Source: Gongronella butleri
Lineage: Eukaryota > Mucoromycota > Mucoromycetes > Mucorales > Cunninghamellaceae
DNA length: 64,000 nt
Assembly: GCA_025201375.1 (NCBI GenBank)
Contig: JAIWZP010000030.1
Span: 1 to 64,000 of the forward strand
Direction: 5' to 3'
Positions within the stretch are counted from its first letter, which is position 1, and the number at the start of each line of letters is the position of its first letter. Of the stretch, positions 12,742 through 28,494 are shown in pieces. The position numbers and the translations under genes were made by a program. The notes below the pieces were generated by a model, which saw only the letters and a list, made by a program, of their open reading frames with translations, did not search any database and was not told where the DNA came from.

Positions 12742-13536
12742 GAATTTTTACCTCTGCCAAGATGGGTGTTGATGCTCATGTAGCGCGCCGTGCCTGAGAG
12801 GGACTTGCGTTCGCGGTAGGGGATGTGCTGCTTTGTCTTTGGGTCGCGATACAGCTTGGCCATGCCAAAATCAACCATGTAAATGTTGTTTGCCATTTTG
12901 GTGCCGGGCTTGCCAATCAAGAAATTGTCGGGCTTGATGTCGCGGTAGATGAGGCTCTTTTCGTGAATCGTTTGCACGCGTGTGATCTGACATTGGGGCG
13001 GGTCAAAAAAAGAAAGGTGAGGAGAAAAAAAAAAAAAAAGCGAGCCAATTGCCAATCTTACCATCTGTTTGGCGAGCATGGCCACCGTCTTGATAGAGAA
13101 GCGACGGCCGCAAATGTCAAACATGTCCTCGAGCGAGGGTCCCAAGAGATCAATGACGAGGATGTTGTGCAAGCCCTCCTGGCCAAAATAATAGGCGCTG
13201 GGGATGCCGGGGGTGCCTGCCATGATTTTGTACGTGCGATACTCGTCACGCAGCTGCGGCGCATCGCTCTTGCGAGGCTCGAATTTGATCGCAACCTGTT
13301 GATTGTTCAGCAGATTCGTCCCTAAATGCGAAAAAAAACGAAAAAAGGGTTTAAAAAAAAAGGCGGGTTAAAAAAAAAACCCATGCAAGAGGCCCAATTG
13401 CCCCCAATTTCATTGTTTCGGGCTCACCTTCATAAATAATGCCAAAGGAGCCCTCGCCAATCTTTTTGCCCACGCGATAATGTACACCCACAACATTGTG
13501 AGACGACGCCACGGACGACGTTTGGAGATTAGACAT
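11914..13536 (-). CDS. Casein kinase 1, membrane-anchored Yck/CK1-gamma type
   Basis: Predicted 402-aa Ser/Thr kinase. Exons: 13536-13428, 13321-13062, 12986-12752, 12651-12481, 12347-11914. The kinase domain fills about residues 15-300: glycine loop GEGSFG, VAIK lysine (about 49), YRDIKPDN catalytic loop (Asp about 139), [12 protein letters not shown] and the CK1 signature around [21 protein letters not shown]. The wording [26 protein letters not shown] is that of the Yck branch. The tail is Gln/His-rich and ends CGLCS; the two cysteines suggest C-terminal palmitoylation, as in yeast Yck1/2, placing it at the plasma membrane. Expected roles are membrane trafficking, nutrient sensing and morphogenesis, by family. 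Exon 2-3 and 3-4 introns carry long homopolymers on the transcribed sense. Confidence 0.94.
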
Positions 13537-16500
13537 TGGCCGGAAAAATAATCAAGCACGGAAAGGGAAGAGAAAAAGACGAAAAGGCGGGTCAGTCGTC
13601 GGCCAAAAAGAACGAGAAACAAAAAAAAAAAAAAAAAATAAAAAGAGGGAGGGATGGAGGAGGGGGAGTGGAAAAGAAACAAAAAAGAAAAAGGGAAACG
13701 GGCGAGAAAGCAATAAGATCAGAAAATAGGGGACACCGGCCTAGGGGAGCACAAGGGGAAAAAAAGGCAAAAGGGCAAGCCAAGGTGTGTGGTGTGTGCG
13801 TGGTGTTTGAGTGCGTGTTTCGCTTTGTGTGGGTTCAAGAAGAAGAAAAGGAAGAGGGAATAATCAAAAAAGGAGGAAAGCGGGTCTTGGGTCGAGCCCA
13901 TCAGGCGGACTTTGAAATTATTCATCGGATGCACGGGTACTTGAGCAACCTTGGGGCCTGTTTTGACCTTCTCAATGGCACATGATGGTCGAGAAAGAAT
14001 GGGTTGGTTTCATAAAATCAGCGTGGAACATGAACGAACGGGGGGAAAATTGTGCCTTTTATTTTTTTATTCATTTCAGCCAAGGGAAACGCGCACCCAA
14101 TGCCTGGAAGAGGTGAGTCGTGGACGCGATCGTAGGATGATGCATTTCGAGCAATTCGACGAGCGCATCGTCCAAGACGGCAAACGTGTCTTGTTGTGAA
14201 CGCGTCCATTGCGCGCGATAGGATTGGCGGCCGCCGCCGTACACCTGTTGTCCCAAGATGCGTGCGCGTTCGAGCACCTCCGCGGAAAGACCCGCCTGAT
14301 GACCACAATGCAGGCCAAACGACCCCGCCGCATGGCCCCGTGTCACTCGATAGTGGAACTCCACCACATCACTTGCCGCCAAACTCCCCAACGAGCGCAT
14401 CTCCTCGTCCTCAACATCACCGTCACGCGTCATCATCAACATCAACATCGTGAAATGCCCAAATGGTGCCTGATCAGGCACAACCCCTTGCTGGATCAGC
14501 TCTATTGCATTATAAAAAAACAAGGAATTGAATACGCGCAGCCCCCTCCCTCCCTTATTTTTCTTCGTCCTTTTTTAGGGGCATACCATGAAAATGAGTG
14601 GTTGCAAACACTCTAGGGCATGATTCCATGCTGCCAAAGTAGTGCAAGGTCGCCGCAAGCAGACTAGCTCCATCCAATGGATTTGTTCCCTACCAATTGA
14701 TAAAAAAAAAGTGAATGAGGAGAGTGTTCAAGGGGAGGGGGAGCGAAATGTAACAACAAAGAGAGTATGACAGGGCCCTGTTCTCCATTTCTTCTTTTCC
14801 CAAAATGTCAATGACCATGCGCTACCTTGCCAAACTCATCCAAAAGCACAAGGCTGCGCGGCGTCGCATACCGGATCGCCTCCGTCACCTGCTGCATATC
14901 ATAGCTGAACGCGCTGTGGATCTACACGACGAATAACAGGTCAACTTTTGAAAAAAATCGTCTTTTTTTATACCTCTCTTGAAACTTACACTATCAATGG
15001 CCTCGGTTGTTTGAATACTCGTAAAAATCTTATCCGTCAAACCAATGACAGCCTCGTCGGCAGGGACAAAGCTACATTCCAAAAAATACGAAAAAAATAC
15101 GAAAAGGGAAGGGAGAAGCACCCGGCCAAGGGGAAAAAAGGAGTCAATGGAGCCTACAAGCAAATGGCGTATCCCCTTTTCTTCTCATCTTGCATGAATC
15201 GTACCTTCCGATATGGGCCATCACCACAATCAAGCCATTCTGCATGAAAATAAAGTTTAAGGGCATGTTTTTCCTTTTTTTTCTTTTTATACGCGCTCAT
15301 TACCTGTTTCAAATACACGCTCTTGCCGGACGAATTGGCGCCCGTAAGCAACATGATGGGAGAATCCAGCATCGTGTTGTTGGTAATGAATGCGTCCGTG
15401 CTGTGCTCGTACAGAGGGTGCCGGCCGTGCACAATGGTCATGTTTGGCTGCTCCGTCATGCGCGGCGCGTGGTAGTTGTATCGGAGTGCCGCATAACTGA
15501 ACGCCAGGATGCTGGGATAGCACGCAGTGTATGAGCTTTTTTTTTTTTTTTCCACTTTTCACATTTTTTCTCCCGTTTCTTTTGCTTTTTACCAGTCCAA
15601 TTCCGTGCAAATGTCAGTCATTACAAGTAGCTGATTTTTGAATTCCAGGACACGCTCGCCAAGCGCCTGGATGAGCTCGATTTGCCGATCTTTTTTTTTT
15701 TTTTTTTTTCCACAAAATACAGATAAATAAGCGACAATTGGAGTCTTTGCATGTTTTTTCTCACTTACCAATAATCATGGCATGCACATCGCCCACCGTG
15801 TTGTCCAGGTCTATGCATTCGTATAAGAAAAACAGAAAATCAGGAGTGTGGTAATGCGTATTTGGTTCATTTACGCGCGAAAATCAGCAAAAATTGCGAT
15901 CTTCCAATCGTTTTTTTTGGCTGTCTCTTACGGTAGGTTTCGCTGTTCTTGTAATAAAAGCTGTGTTCCGTGGTAAATTGCAAGGCCAGGCCGAGATGCT
16001 GCGATTCTCGGTCCACATGTTGATGCAAGGTGCGCGGCACGGTCACAAAATAACCAAGCTGCGGGTAATACACAACGCGCACCACCGGCTGCAGTGCGAT
16101 TGGCATCACAGCAGCTATCATCTGCGCCACACGCGCCTGCAAAACCAGAATAAAACACGTTATTTTGAGCTGAAACAAAATATAAAGGGACTCAAATCTT
16201 ACCAGATAGTCGTCGAGGTGGTTGTACTTTACGCGCAAATCATCCAGGTTGGCGTCAATGTTGCTTTGCACCGTGACACGGCCCTCATTCTCGCTTTCGT
16301 CAAAGTCAATCTGCCAAAAAAAAAGGTATTAAATCGTTAAATTCCTTCCCTTCCTCTCTGTTTTGAACCTTGCACGTGCCGTGTTGTTGATGTCGTTGCC
16401 CATGGTCTCCAGCAGGGTCGTGTCAATATGTTCGGCCACCTATAAATAAAGGGGCTCAATGGATGATCTGATTTTGCGCGCAGATGGACAATATTGCGCC

Positions 16501-19500
16501 TTTTTTTTCTTTTTACTTTTGTAACAACGGTGCCTGCAGCGTGTGTCATACTCATGGCTGAGAACTTTTCCACCAAGCTGAGGCAATAGTAAGCAAACTA
16601 AAGAACCAAATGCACGTGTGAGATGTGTTCCTTTTGTGTTTTTTTATCTTTTGCGCACTTTCATCACGTACCTCGAGCAGACCGCGCCATTCGTCTATAG
16701 ACGCTCGGTGTTGGTTGACGTGCAGGAGGATGCGAGACGTGTTTTTGATGTGCTTGAGGAGGTCGCGCAGCTCATTGATAGTGTCCATTCCAAGTGCGCA
16801 GAAAAACGCGACCAACGCGTGTCGCGATTGTATCACGTTGAGATCCAGACTCGGACTCAGCAACCAGTCCTTCAAGAGCATCGCGCCACCCGGTGTCACC
16901 GTGTGATTGAGCAGGCCTGTGCTCACAAAATATAAAAAAATGAGAAAAACCAGGAATTTTGCACCCTTTGGCTAAATTGGCTTACCGTACAGGGACATTG
17001 GTTTGTCTTTTTTCGAAGGGAATTCCGGCGAGTCGAGGATTTGCAGCGAAAGAAGCGCGTCCGACGACAAATGCATGGTCGTATGCCTGTAAAACAAGGA
17101 ACAAAGAGTTAAATTTGACAATTTTCATGTGTAAAAGGCGAGTTTACAAGGAGATGGTTTGAATCTGTAGCACGCTCATGTTGGGGTACGATTGGATGTA
17201 ATCGAGGATGGGTGTGACGCAGCTCAGCTGGAGGCCAAAAAAAAAAAACCGATTGAGTCCATTTTTTGATTCTAACTTTGTGTTTACCAGAGTGAGATGC
17301 TTCATTGGCACCACAGAATACAATTGAAGCAGTGCCTGGCGCTGTGTGGCTGCGGATTCGGCCATGGAATCGTCAAACAAACGCATCTGGGTCGCCGCGT
17401 ACCAGCGGATGAGCGTGCGCGTGCCTGTTTCGGCGTTAAACAGCTTGGGCGCCGACAGAACAATGTCCATACTTGCATCGTGCAACCTGATGAGGTCCAC
17501 CACGTCCGCCTCCTGGCTAGAAGAGAGCACAACCACACTCGGCTGTACCTGCAACAGCACTAAACAGTCAAAATAGCGTCAAAAGCGCGTTTTTTCTCTT
17601 TCGCGTGCGTGTGTTTTTAGCTTTTTGAAAGCGGCCTACCCGCCTTGATAAGATGTTCCAATCGATGATACTTTGTTTGAGTAAAGAAAAACAGCTTGTG
17701 TAAAGCGTGAACATAGTAGACACAGCCAAAATTGCCTGAACACGCGAGCATGCACATGATGGTGGTTTCGTCGCCGCCCTACGCATACAAAAAGAGGAAT
17801 GAATGAGTCTTTATTATGGTTCACATGGATGATTTATCATCCTTACAGCACGGCTTGATGGCGTCAGCGACATGAAATGGCGAAAACAATGAAAAAAAAA
17901 AAAGGGAAGAGCGAGAGGAAAAAGCAAGCTGCGGCCCCATTGTTCCATTTGAGTGCGGCAAGACTCCTGCTGCATGAATTAGCGGCGTTTGAATCGAGCA
18001 CTTCCAAAAAAGGCCAGAGCACAAAAAAGGGTGCTACGGCTTTTCTTCACTTTTCTTCACCTTTCTTCTTGTTCCATCCTGTGCTAGGCTCTTTTCTCTT
18101 TCTCTCTCTCTTTTTTATTGCATAGACGAGCCTCCAAGATGAATCGCTACACAACTATGAAGGTGCGCCAGTGTCCCTCGGAGGATATGGCCCTGACGAA
18201 CTTTGTATACGTTGCGCCAGGCACATTTGACACAAGCATCCACTTTGTGCTCCTGGATGACCACTTTGCCTTCACTGTCAGGTACGACTCCAGTCCGTTT
18301 TGCCGTTTGCAACAGGCCTGCTCATGACACATTTAATTTTTTGGCATTTTTTTCGTTTTTTATAATGATTTCATAGGCCGCACCAACAAGTGGCGCCTGG
18401 CGACATTGTGATCAACAACACGGCACGCAAGTGGTGCCAATTCTCGAATGAGCAGCCTGTCACCGTGGTTCCGTACGACCCGAGTGTCGATGGCGACGAC
18501 ATGTACCTAGGTGGCCTGCGTCTCGAGATTGATTACCGCAAAAAGAGTGCTGCATCCGACCGCGATCTTGACACCGATCAGCTTGCACAGGTGTTCACCA
18601 TGGTAAAAAATGGTCCATGGGCCTCTATTGCGCTGAATTGACACTATTTTTTTCTTTTTTTCTTTTTTTTTTTTTTTATAGAACTTTGTCAATCAAATGT
18701 TCACGGCAGGTCAGCCCGTGACCATGGATTTCCAAGGCACTCTGTTTCAGTGTCGTGTCATGGACGTGGATCTTGTTGACATCCGTGTACTGACGCAGGG
18801 CGCTGCGGGGCCCGACTATGCACAAACACGCCGCGGGGGTGCGCCACGTGGCATCCTCATGCGCCAGTCGTCGGTCGAATTTGCCAAGGCTCCCAATTCC
18901 CTCGTCCGACTCAAAGGCAGCAAGAAAGTGTAAGAATGAAAAGGAGAAAAAAAAAAGGAGAAGAGAAGAAAAAAAAAAAGAAATACGAGGAAAAGGAGCT
19001 CACTCTGTCTATTTTGACAGGTCCGGTGCGCGCTCGCAGGCAAAGCAATTGATCCGTGCAGACTTCAAATTTGAGGATCTTGGCATTGGTGGTCTGGACG
19101 ACGAGTTTAGCGCGATTTTCCGTCGTGCTTTTGCGTCGCGCATCTTCCCCCCTTCGATTGTGGAGAAGCTGGGCGTGCAGCACGTCAAGGGTTTGCTGTT
19201 GTACGGCCCTCCAGGCACAGGCAAGACGCTCATGGCGCGCCAAATTGGCAAAATGCTCAACGCCAAGGAGCCAAAGATTGTCAGCGGCCCCGAGGTGCTT
19301 AGCAAGTTTGTCGGCCAGAGCGAGGAAAACGTGCGCAAGCTGTTTGGCGACGCTGAGGTCGAGTACAAATCCAAGGGCGAGGAGTCGCAGCTGCACATCA
19401 TCATTTTTGACGAACTTGACGCCATCTGTAAGCAGCGTGGCAGCCGTGGCGACAGCACAGGTGTTGGAGACTCGGTGGTCAACCAATTGCTCGCCAAGGT

Positions 19501-20195
19501 AATCAAAATAAAAAGAGAAAAAGACACGACGTAACGCGACTCACCTTTTTTTTTTGTGTGTGTGTGTAGATGGATGGTGTGGATCAATTGAACAACATTT
19601 TGATCATTGGTATGACCAATCGCAAGGACATGATTGACGAGGCGCTGCTGCGTCCTGGTCGTCTCGAGGTGCACATGGAAGTTGGCCTGCCCGATGAATT
19701 TGGCCGTCAGCAGATCCTAAAGATCCACACCGCAAAGGTAAAAAGTGAAAATTGACGTGGCATTGGAGCTCAATTCCTTTTTTTATACGTTTGTCTAGAT
19801 GCTCGAAAGCAACATTCTTGACGCGGACGTGTCAATTGAGGAGCTGGCGGAGAAAACCAAGAATTACAGCGGTGCCGAGATTTCTGGCGTGGTCAAGGCG
19901 GCGTCGTCGTACGCGTTTTCGCGGCACATCAAGGTCGGCACGGTGGCCGGTGTCGCGCCCGATGTCGAAAACATGAAGGTGAACATGAGCGACTTTTTGG
20001 CCGCCCTCGAGGAGGTTCCGCCTGCATTTGGTGTGTCCGAGGCCGAATTGCAGCAACTCGTCCAAAATGGCATTATTCCCTTTGATCGTCATGTCAACGT
20101 AAGAAAATGAAGAGGAAAAACACGCGCGTTGCAGGTTGCGACGGGTAATTTACCTCCTATTTTTCTCTCCCTTTTTATTTTTTTTTATTTTTTAG

Positions 20196-20576
<381 letters not shown>

Positions 20577-23500
20577 TGAAGCCCAGGCTCCCGGCCCCTC
20601 AGCTGCTCCCCTTTTGAATCATGCGACTCAATTGACCTTTTTTTTTTTATTTTTTTTCTTAGGATCGCCGCCTGCTTGTGATTGCCACGTCATCCGAGCG
20701 CGACACCCTGCGCCAAATGGGTCTCATTGATGCCTTTGCCGCTGAAAAGGAGGTGCCAGCCATTACTCGCCTGGAAGTCATGGACATTGTTCTCAAGGTA
20801 CACAAAAAAAAGAAAAAGAAAAGAAAAACGACGGTCTGATGTCTTTTTGTCAACTGACACCATGCATTCGGTTTTTTTTTTCTAGCGCTTGGAGGTGTTT
20901 ACGGAGGATGAGCGCCGAGCGGCGCTCGGACGCTTGGTGGTGGCGCAGGGCCACCTGTCGATCGGCATTAAAAAGCTGCTCATGGCCATTGAGATGGCGC
21001 GCCAGGCGCAGGACAAGGTCGCTGAATTTGTGCGCACGATCCTGGCGCTGTGCGGATATGAGGAGGATCTGGACGATTTGTAAAAAAAAAAAGTGAATCA
21101 AACTGGCCTGATGACTTTTTGGTGATCCACGTGATTGGCGGACACGAAATTCCTTCCTTTTTGCAATAAAAATCGACCCCCTTCCTCTCTTTTTTTTTTT
21201 TTTTACACACCTCGTTCCTCTTGCTTTCTGCTCCCTTTGCTACTCTCCTTTGTGTGTGTTTTTTTTCTTCGCGTGTTTGTCTCTCTTTCAACTCGCGTTT
21301 TACGTCTTTTTTCTTTTTTCGCGTCGCTTTTTTTTCGTTTGTTTGGTTCACGTTTTCCCCCTTTGGTTCCTTAGCGACACTGACGACCCCAAGGTCCCTT
21401 TACCCTCACAGACACAGCCACAAGACGTCTCCATGGCGAAAAAACACCAAACATACTTGGACCCAGGCAGCACGCCGTGTATTTACACCTGTATGACGTG
21501 TCACTCACACCTGATAAGCCAAAAAGACATCATATCAAGGGCATTCCAGGGACGGGTAAGCCAGGCCAACGCTGTGCCACGGAAAAGGCACGCTTCTGCG
21601 CGTCCAATACTTTGCATTCACACTTTTTTTTTCTCTTATTTTCTTCTTTTCTTGTTTTTTTTCAGCATGGCCCTGCCTATTTTGTCGATCGAGTGATCAA
21701 TATTACGATTGGCGCCAAGGAGGAGCGGATGCTGATGACAGGGATGCACACGGTGGCCGATATTTCGTGCATGATTTGTCAAACCAAGCTGGGATGGAAG
21801 TACATCTTTGCTTTTGAGCACAATCAGAAATACAAGGAGAACAAATGCATTGTCGAGCGTGCCAAGATTAGCAAAGAAGTTGCCTGGGACACTTGAATGT
21901 CTCGTTTTTTTTTTCTATCAGTCGGTTCTTTTTTTACTTTTTTTTTTTGTCTATCGCATTCCTGCGGCGGTCGCTGTTTCTCTTTCTTCCCCCCCCCCAA
22001 TTCCCCATTCTAGATCATTTTACTTTGCTACTCCCTCCCATTGGCTCGTTGCTTGGCTCACTCTCACACTTTTAGTAGTATTAATCATTGTTTTCATTCA
22101 TTGCATCCCTCCCATCACCATCAAGAATAAAGAAAGAGGCAAATGGGCTTTATTTCCCTTGATTTTATTGTCTTTTTTTTTGGACGCTCTATCGCGCGCC
22201 GCGTCGGGTTGTTTTCCGACCCCGCCGCGCATGGCCGCTGCCGCGGGCTCCGCTGGTGCCACTGGCCGCATCTGCACGCTGCGCCATCTGCACGCTGCCT
22301 CCAGCCATATCTGGATGGTCTTGGATCGTGGTGCGCGCCTTTAAATAAAACTCCATGTCCCGCAATTCGTCTGTCGCGTCGCGCAATTCCGCTTTTTTGC
22401 TTGCCATCAGTGCCTTTAGCGTGTCGCTTTCCTTTGAGAGCGCCGTCGACCGCTAAAATTGATAGAAACAAGGCAGCAATCAGATTTTTTTCATTCGTTT
22501 TCTTTTCTTTTTTTTTTTTCTTCTTTTACCTCTTTTTCCTCGTCCCATTGGCGCCGCATCTCATCGTGCAATGCCTTTGCTTGGTCGTGTTCCGTGCTAA
22601 TATCGATATGTTGGCTTCTGGCGCGCTCCAATTGCGCGTTTAGCTCGTCGATGGTCGGTGTAGGCGTGGCGGTGCCGGCATGAGCGTTTTCCAGCTGGAT
22701 TTTCAGCTGTGTTTGTCGTGCCGTGAGCTGTGAAAGCTGTTGGACGAGTGCATCGAGCTGGTCTTCATAGTAGATGCGCTGCGAATCCAATTGGCTGGTC
22801 AGCAGCGTGGTATATTCGACGGACATGGCCTCTAACTTGTTCTGATTGGTATCTTCATATGGCATTGAGGCCGCATGACTTGTACTGGTGCGTGGAGATG
22901 ACGCGGCGCCTGTCGATCCGGCCGCCACGGCGTCCACATAGCGCTTTCCGCTGCCAAACTTTGTCGATAATGCCGTCTGTGGCTGGGGCGAATGCAATGG
23001 ATGTCGTTGCTGCTGCTGCTGCTGCTGCTGGTGTGACTGATCATGTGGATGCAGTGTTGGTGGCTGCGAAAGAGGCGGCAGACTGCTAGTGAGCGTGGGG
23101 AATTCCACGAATTTGCCATCGACCGTATTTTGGATCCAGCGGTGCACGTATCCGTCGCCAATATAGTCCCAAACCTCTTGCGTGTCGCGCTCAAGCGCAA
23201 ATCGGTGGCCCGTCACCTCGTAATGCACAAAAGCATGCGCGTCTTGATACCTCCCACAGCCCACGTGTCCGCAAATCAGACAGATCCATAGGCGATCCTG
23301 GCCATTGCACGCAAAGCAGCTCAAATTGTGCGCACGCCGCGCCAGCAGCCATCCAGCCTTATTGCGCAAGTAAACACTCGGGGTCAATCCGTCCAACACA
23401 GGCTTCTCCGACCAACGACACACAAGGCACCGCGTGTTCCTAATTTTTACAAGAAAAATCAAATAAATCTCTTTTTGTTTTGCGTTTCCGGTATTTTTTT

Positions 23501-26500
23501 TTGTAGTTTTACCCTCCATGATTCCACTTTGTGAGACACCCACAGTCAAATGAGTGCTGGCAAGTGAACCCCTTTAGCTCGGTGATGGATTCGTCCAGGC
23601 GTTCAATGCAGATGGGGCATGTGGGCAATTCAAACGAGTGTGGCGGAATGGGGATCGCATGTTCGAGGCGCAGCGTCTCATCGAGTGTTAGCATGGCAGC
23701 ATCGTTCTGGTTTTCATTATTCGTCGCGCACCAATCGATCGAAGCGACAAAGACTGTATGGCATACTTCGGGCTCTAATCCGTGGAATGGCCGTCCATTG
23801 AACTTGCCGTGGAATTGGCACGCTGACACCCCGTCCTTGAATTTCAACACCGCCATGTACCTGTTTGGCGCAGCATCTCTAGAATAAAAGCAATAGAACA
23901 TGAGAAAAATAAATAAGAGAAATAAAAAAACGAATAAAAAGCGCGATTGTCATCCATTGTTTGGCCAATGGTGGTTTTACCTGAGAATGCGGTATTGCGC
24001 AATGGTGTCGTGGAACGGATGGACGAATTTGAGAAAGTCGGCGGTGGACATGGACGCGGGGATGGCGAGTACACACACGACAAGGCCCAAATCGCTGTCG
24101 TCATCCTCATCCATACGCGCCGCCGCGAGGCTTTCGGGTGTGAGATGATCCGGTGACGCGTGTTGGTCGCGGAAAAGGCGCACCATCCCGCGCGCAATGC
24201 TGTGCCGGCCTTGCTGCAGCCCATCTACGGATTCAATTATGATAGGCCCCATACGCACGTCCATGTGCGGCCCCAAAATGACCTCTTCCTCCACCGTACC
24301 GCCCGTAACAGCACTGGTGGTTGTCGCCGCCGCCGAGTCACCGAGCGTCAGCAACGCCATGCTATGAGCCGTGTCCAGATCGCCGTCTGACACGGGGAAT
24401 GCCTTGGATAGATCGTCAAACAGACTTGTAGGCAGCACCGACGCGTTGTGGGCTAATAGCGCCAGTTGCAAGTAAAAGTAATACATTCCAACCCAACAAG
24501 AACAAGGTGAACTCGCAGCAAAAAGAAAAAAAAAAAGCAAAAAAAAAAGGAAAGAAACAGGCACAGCTCGCCCACGTGCCCGTCCCCTTTTTGAACACCC
24601 GCTTGTTCTGCCGCTTGGACCCGCTCCTTTTTCAACGCGCTCCTTCGTACTTTTTTCTTGTCCTATTTGCCTCATAAAGCGTATAAATTTGAATTAATTC
24701 ATCATTTTTGGTCAGACAAAAGTGAATTTGATTGCCTTTGACAGAGAATGAAAGCAGCTTCGATTGCCACCGCGGAATAATTTTATCCTTTGCTGAGAAA
24801 ATCAGAGTTGAGCTCTTTGATCACATTTTGTCTCTATGCAAAAACACATCGATCAGAATAGCCAAGTGTTCAGTCGTCCACGCCATTTAATCTCATGCTA
24901 AACACACGTCATTAACAAATAAAAATGCTATAAAAATCAAAGCTCCATTGACTGGTATTGGTGCAAATGCTATCTGCACCGCTCCGAGTACTATTTTTGC
25001 CCCAAAATCTTGGTGAGAATTGGATGGAGCAATTTGAAAGTTGAACAACCAGAAAGAGCACGACTTCGCGCAAGCACGATTTCCAATGGTTCAATGAAAA
25101 GGCATCAATTTCAACAGAAGAATTAGCATGTAACAGAAAATGTGACTATTTTTTGCTTTTTTTTCGCCGCGTGTACGTACATTCGTACTCCTTGATACTG
25201 TACGCTCTACTTGCGCTTCCAATTACAGCAATGTGCCTTGGGGGAATTTTGCCATTATTTTAAAGAACTGTTTTCTTAAATACTTTTGCTCGAGGAACGT
25301 GATTGATCTGCGTCCTTTTTGGATTTTGCGCCACAAATAAAGCGTTTGATCCGTCCATGTTTCAATATCCTCACTGGACAGATGATGCATGCTATTACAG
25401 CATTTCTGTAAACTTTTTTTATTCTAGTCCTGGAACTTTACCACTGTTGATTTTCGATTTTTGCGGTGTGGAGCATCCATACAAAGATTTTTTTTTTTGC
25501 TGCACAGCTGCAAATTTGCCCCACACTGGATTTTCGAGCTGATCATCTCGCTTTAGGACGCGTTACTGTATATGTAGGGGCAGGGAAGAAACCAAAAAGA
25601 GGGGAAGAATTAACAAAAAATAATATCGTATTACTGCAGCAAAGGGCTGAGGCGAAAGAAGATTGACAGGCATGCAGAGCGGAAAGAGAAATTAAGACGT
25701 GAACCCGGAGCTTTTATTGCGACGACTTAATTGTTAACTTGAAGAACGAAGATTGACAAGTCGCCATTGGCCGAATGACCATTGCCGTACATATTGTTGG
25801 TGCCTCCAGCGTAACAACTCGTGGCTTCTGTTGAGGGCTTGGTCTTTAGACAGAAACACTGATACATATTCAATTCAATGTTGTTTTGTATGTCCATAAA
25901 TTTGGTTGCGCCGCGGATACCCATGTACCTGCACAAAAGTTGTCAGTGTCCCATAGGGCGTGTCGCTTGATTTTTTTTTTTTTTTTACCAAGGCGTGTCT
26001 ACTCCAGCAAAGGTCGCGGATTGTTTGCAAGAATAATAACACATTTCTTCCGTCATGAATGGCGTCTCTTTCTTCATATACGTTTCAAAGGCGCTGTCGT
26101 CTCCTTCAAAAGTGTTATATAAAAAGCAGCCTGTGGACTCGTAGGCTGGGATCACGGATGTCGTTTCGGCAGTCGTTGTGGTGTCTGTAACGGTCGATGT
26201 GGTCAAAGTTGTCAAGTCTGTGGAAGTGGAGGTGTCACTGGTGGTGGTTGTGGCGGTTGTAGTTGTTGTGGCGGTATTAAAAATGGTGACGAGGGGGTCC
26301 GTGATCCAGCTGCTAATGTACAGCTCTGTAGTATAATGTTGTGTCAAGGTCGTCAATTTGCCATCCATTGTTGTCGTCACCAGCACATCATATGTCACGG
26401 GAATTTCTGTAGTAATCCACTCTGTCGTATACGAGCATGGAGATTCTTGATCGTCGCCATCATCCTGTTTTTTTTTAAAAAAAAAAAAAGAAGGGGAGAG

Positions 26501-28461
26501 GGGGAATTAAGATGAAAATATCATTTTACGCATTTTTGGCTGCCAAACCACTTTTTCATTACCTGTACGTCATCGTTGTCGTCATCTTCATCACAGTCCA
26601 AACCATCACAATCTTCATCGTCACCGTCATCACCATCATATCCGTCAAATTGCATCAGTCCTTTTCGAACACCCGGTTTGGCACTGTTGCTTTGTGATGC
26701 GACTTTTGCCGCCAAACATTGGGTGACACACAGAAAAAACACCAGCAAGTGAACAATTGATGCAAGCATGTGAGTGATGAGGAGCGTTAAAAGTTTTAAA
26801 AAAAAGAAAGAAAGATGACCAAGGCAAAGGACAATAATGGCTTCCTAGGCAGTAAAATTTTAAAAGAATGCACATTGGGCGCGTTCGATTGAATTCGGAG
26901 AATCAAGATATTGTCATTCCGATAAATTCAGAATTGCGCGTTGTTTATCATATTATTGTACGCTCACCTCTTATAATGTACATTTTTCACGTTTTTGAGA
27001 ATAATTTTCCTTCAGTGTTGTGGTAACCATTGTGTTCTCCCATTGTTTTCTTTTTCTTTTATTCTTTTTTTTTGGCATCAATACATTGCTATGCGCCTGG
27101 TCAACGTGTGTTTACTTCTTGTCGTGCTCTCCATTGTACAATGTTATGCGAAAAAAATCGTGCCTCATGGCCCTAATTCCAAAAAGGCTATGGATTGGAA
27201 CAAGGGTGACGATGACGATGACGATGATGATGATAATGGTGACGATGATGGTGACGATGATGACGACTGTGATGACGTGCGTTCTATTGTCAAATGATTT
27301 ATAAAATCAGCCCATTGTTGAATCTAGCTGTTTTTTTTTTTAGGGAAAAGACGGCAATTGGGGTGAAAACGACTGGGATGACAAGTGGGAATCACGGGTG
27401 GAGTGGTGGCGTACGCACAGTCCAAGCACGCACAGTCCAAGCACGCAAAGTCCAAGCACGCAAAGTCCAAGCACGCATAGTCAAAGTACAGAGAGTCCAA
27501 GCACACAGAGTTCAAGCACACAGAGTTCAAGCACACACAGTCCGTGCCCAACTCAAACAATCATCACGGCGGAAACAGGCGTGGTTGTGACTTATGTGGT
27601 GGAAAGCCTGACGACCATTGAAGGCATTCCCACGACAATCCACGAGACAAAGATCTGGACCACTTCCATTTACACGGAAATCCATGTGACAGCGGAGCCT
27701 ATTACTGAGCAGGTCACCGAGACTTCGACGACAACGGCAACAACATCGACAACGACCATCACAAAGGAGACCTCCACGCTCATTACAACGGAAATTAGCA
27801 CTTCGGTCACAACAGAGCAGGATATAACATCAACGACGTCGACATTGCCGACCAAGCCTGCCGCCATCTATGCGGAAGTGGGCTGCAGAGCGTACCCATC
27901 GACCTATGGTGACAGCAATGCATTTGACTATTTCTTTGTCGTAAAGGAGCCCATGACACCGGACATTTGTTACATGCAATGCAAAGAATCATCGAATTAC
28001 AACGGCAACACGCCTTTCCAGTTTGGCATCCGCGGCAATAGCGCATTGATTCCAGACACAGAGAGGACGTATGTTTATGCTGATGAATGCATTTGTTTTA
28101 CGACGGCGCCGACCGCAATTGCCACCAATTGCTACGAAGGGACGAATGGAGACCAGTATGGCGCTGGAAATGTCGCTACAGGAGGCCAACCAGATTTGTC
28201 CGTGAATTTATATAATGGAGATCCTTGAATTTAAATGAACATTAAATGAACATGCGATACATTTGGCTGACAAACAAAAACAAAACAAAAAAGAGGCGTA
28301 TTTATTACTAGTTTGTGGGAATTAAAAGGCATGAGATTGCGATTGTTGCTTGGCTTGCTCTACAATTCTATGGTAGCTGTTTTCATTAAAGGGGTATATG
28401 GTGCCATCGCCAAGGCCGCGATACAATGGAACTTTATTTAAAGAACAAAAGTCAGCCGCGC

Positions 28462-28494
<33 letters not shown>
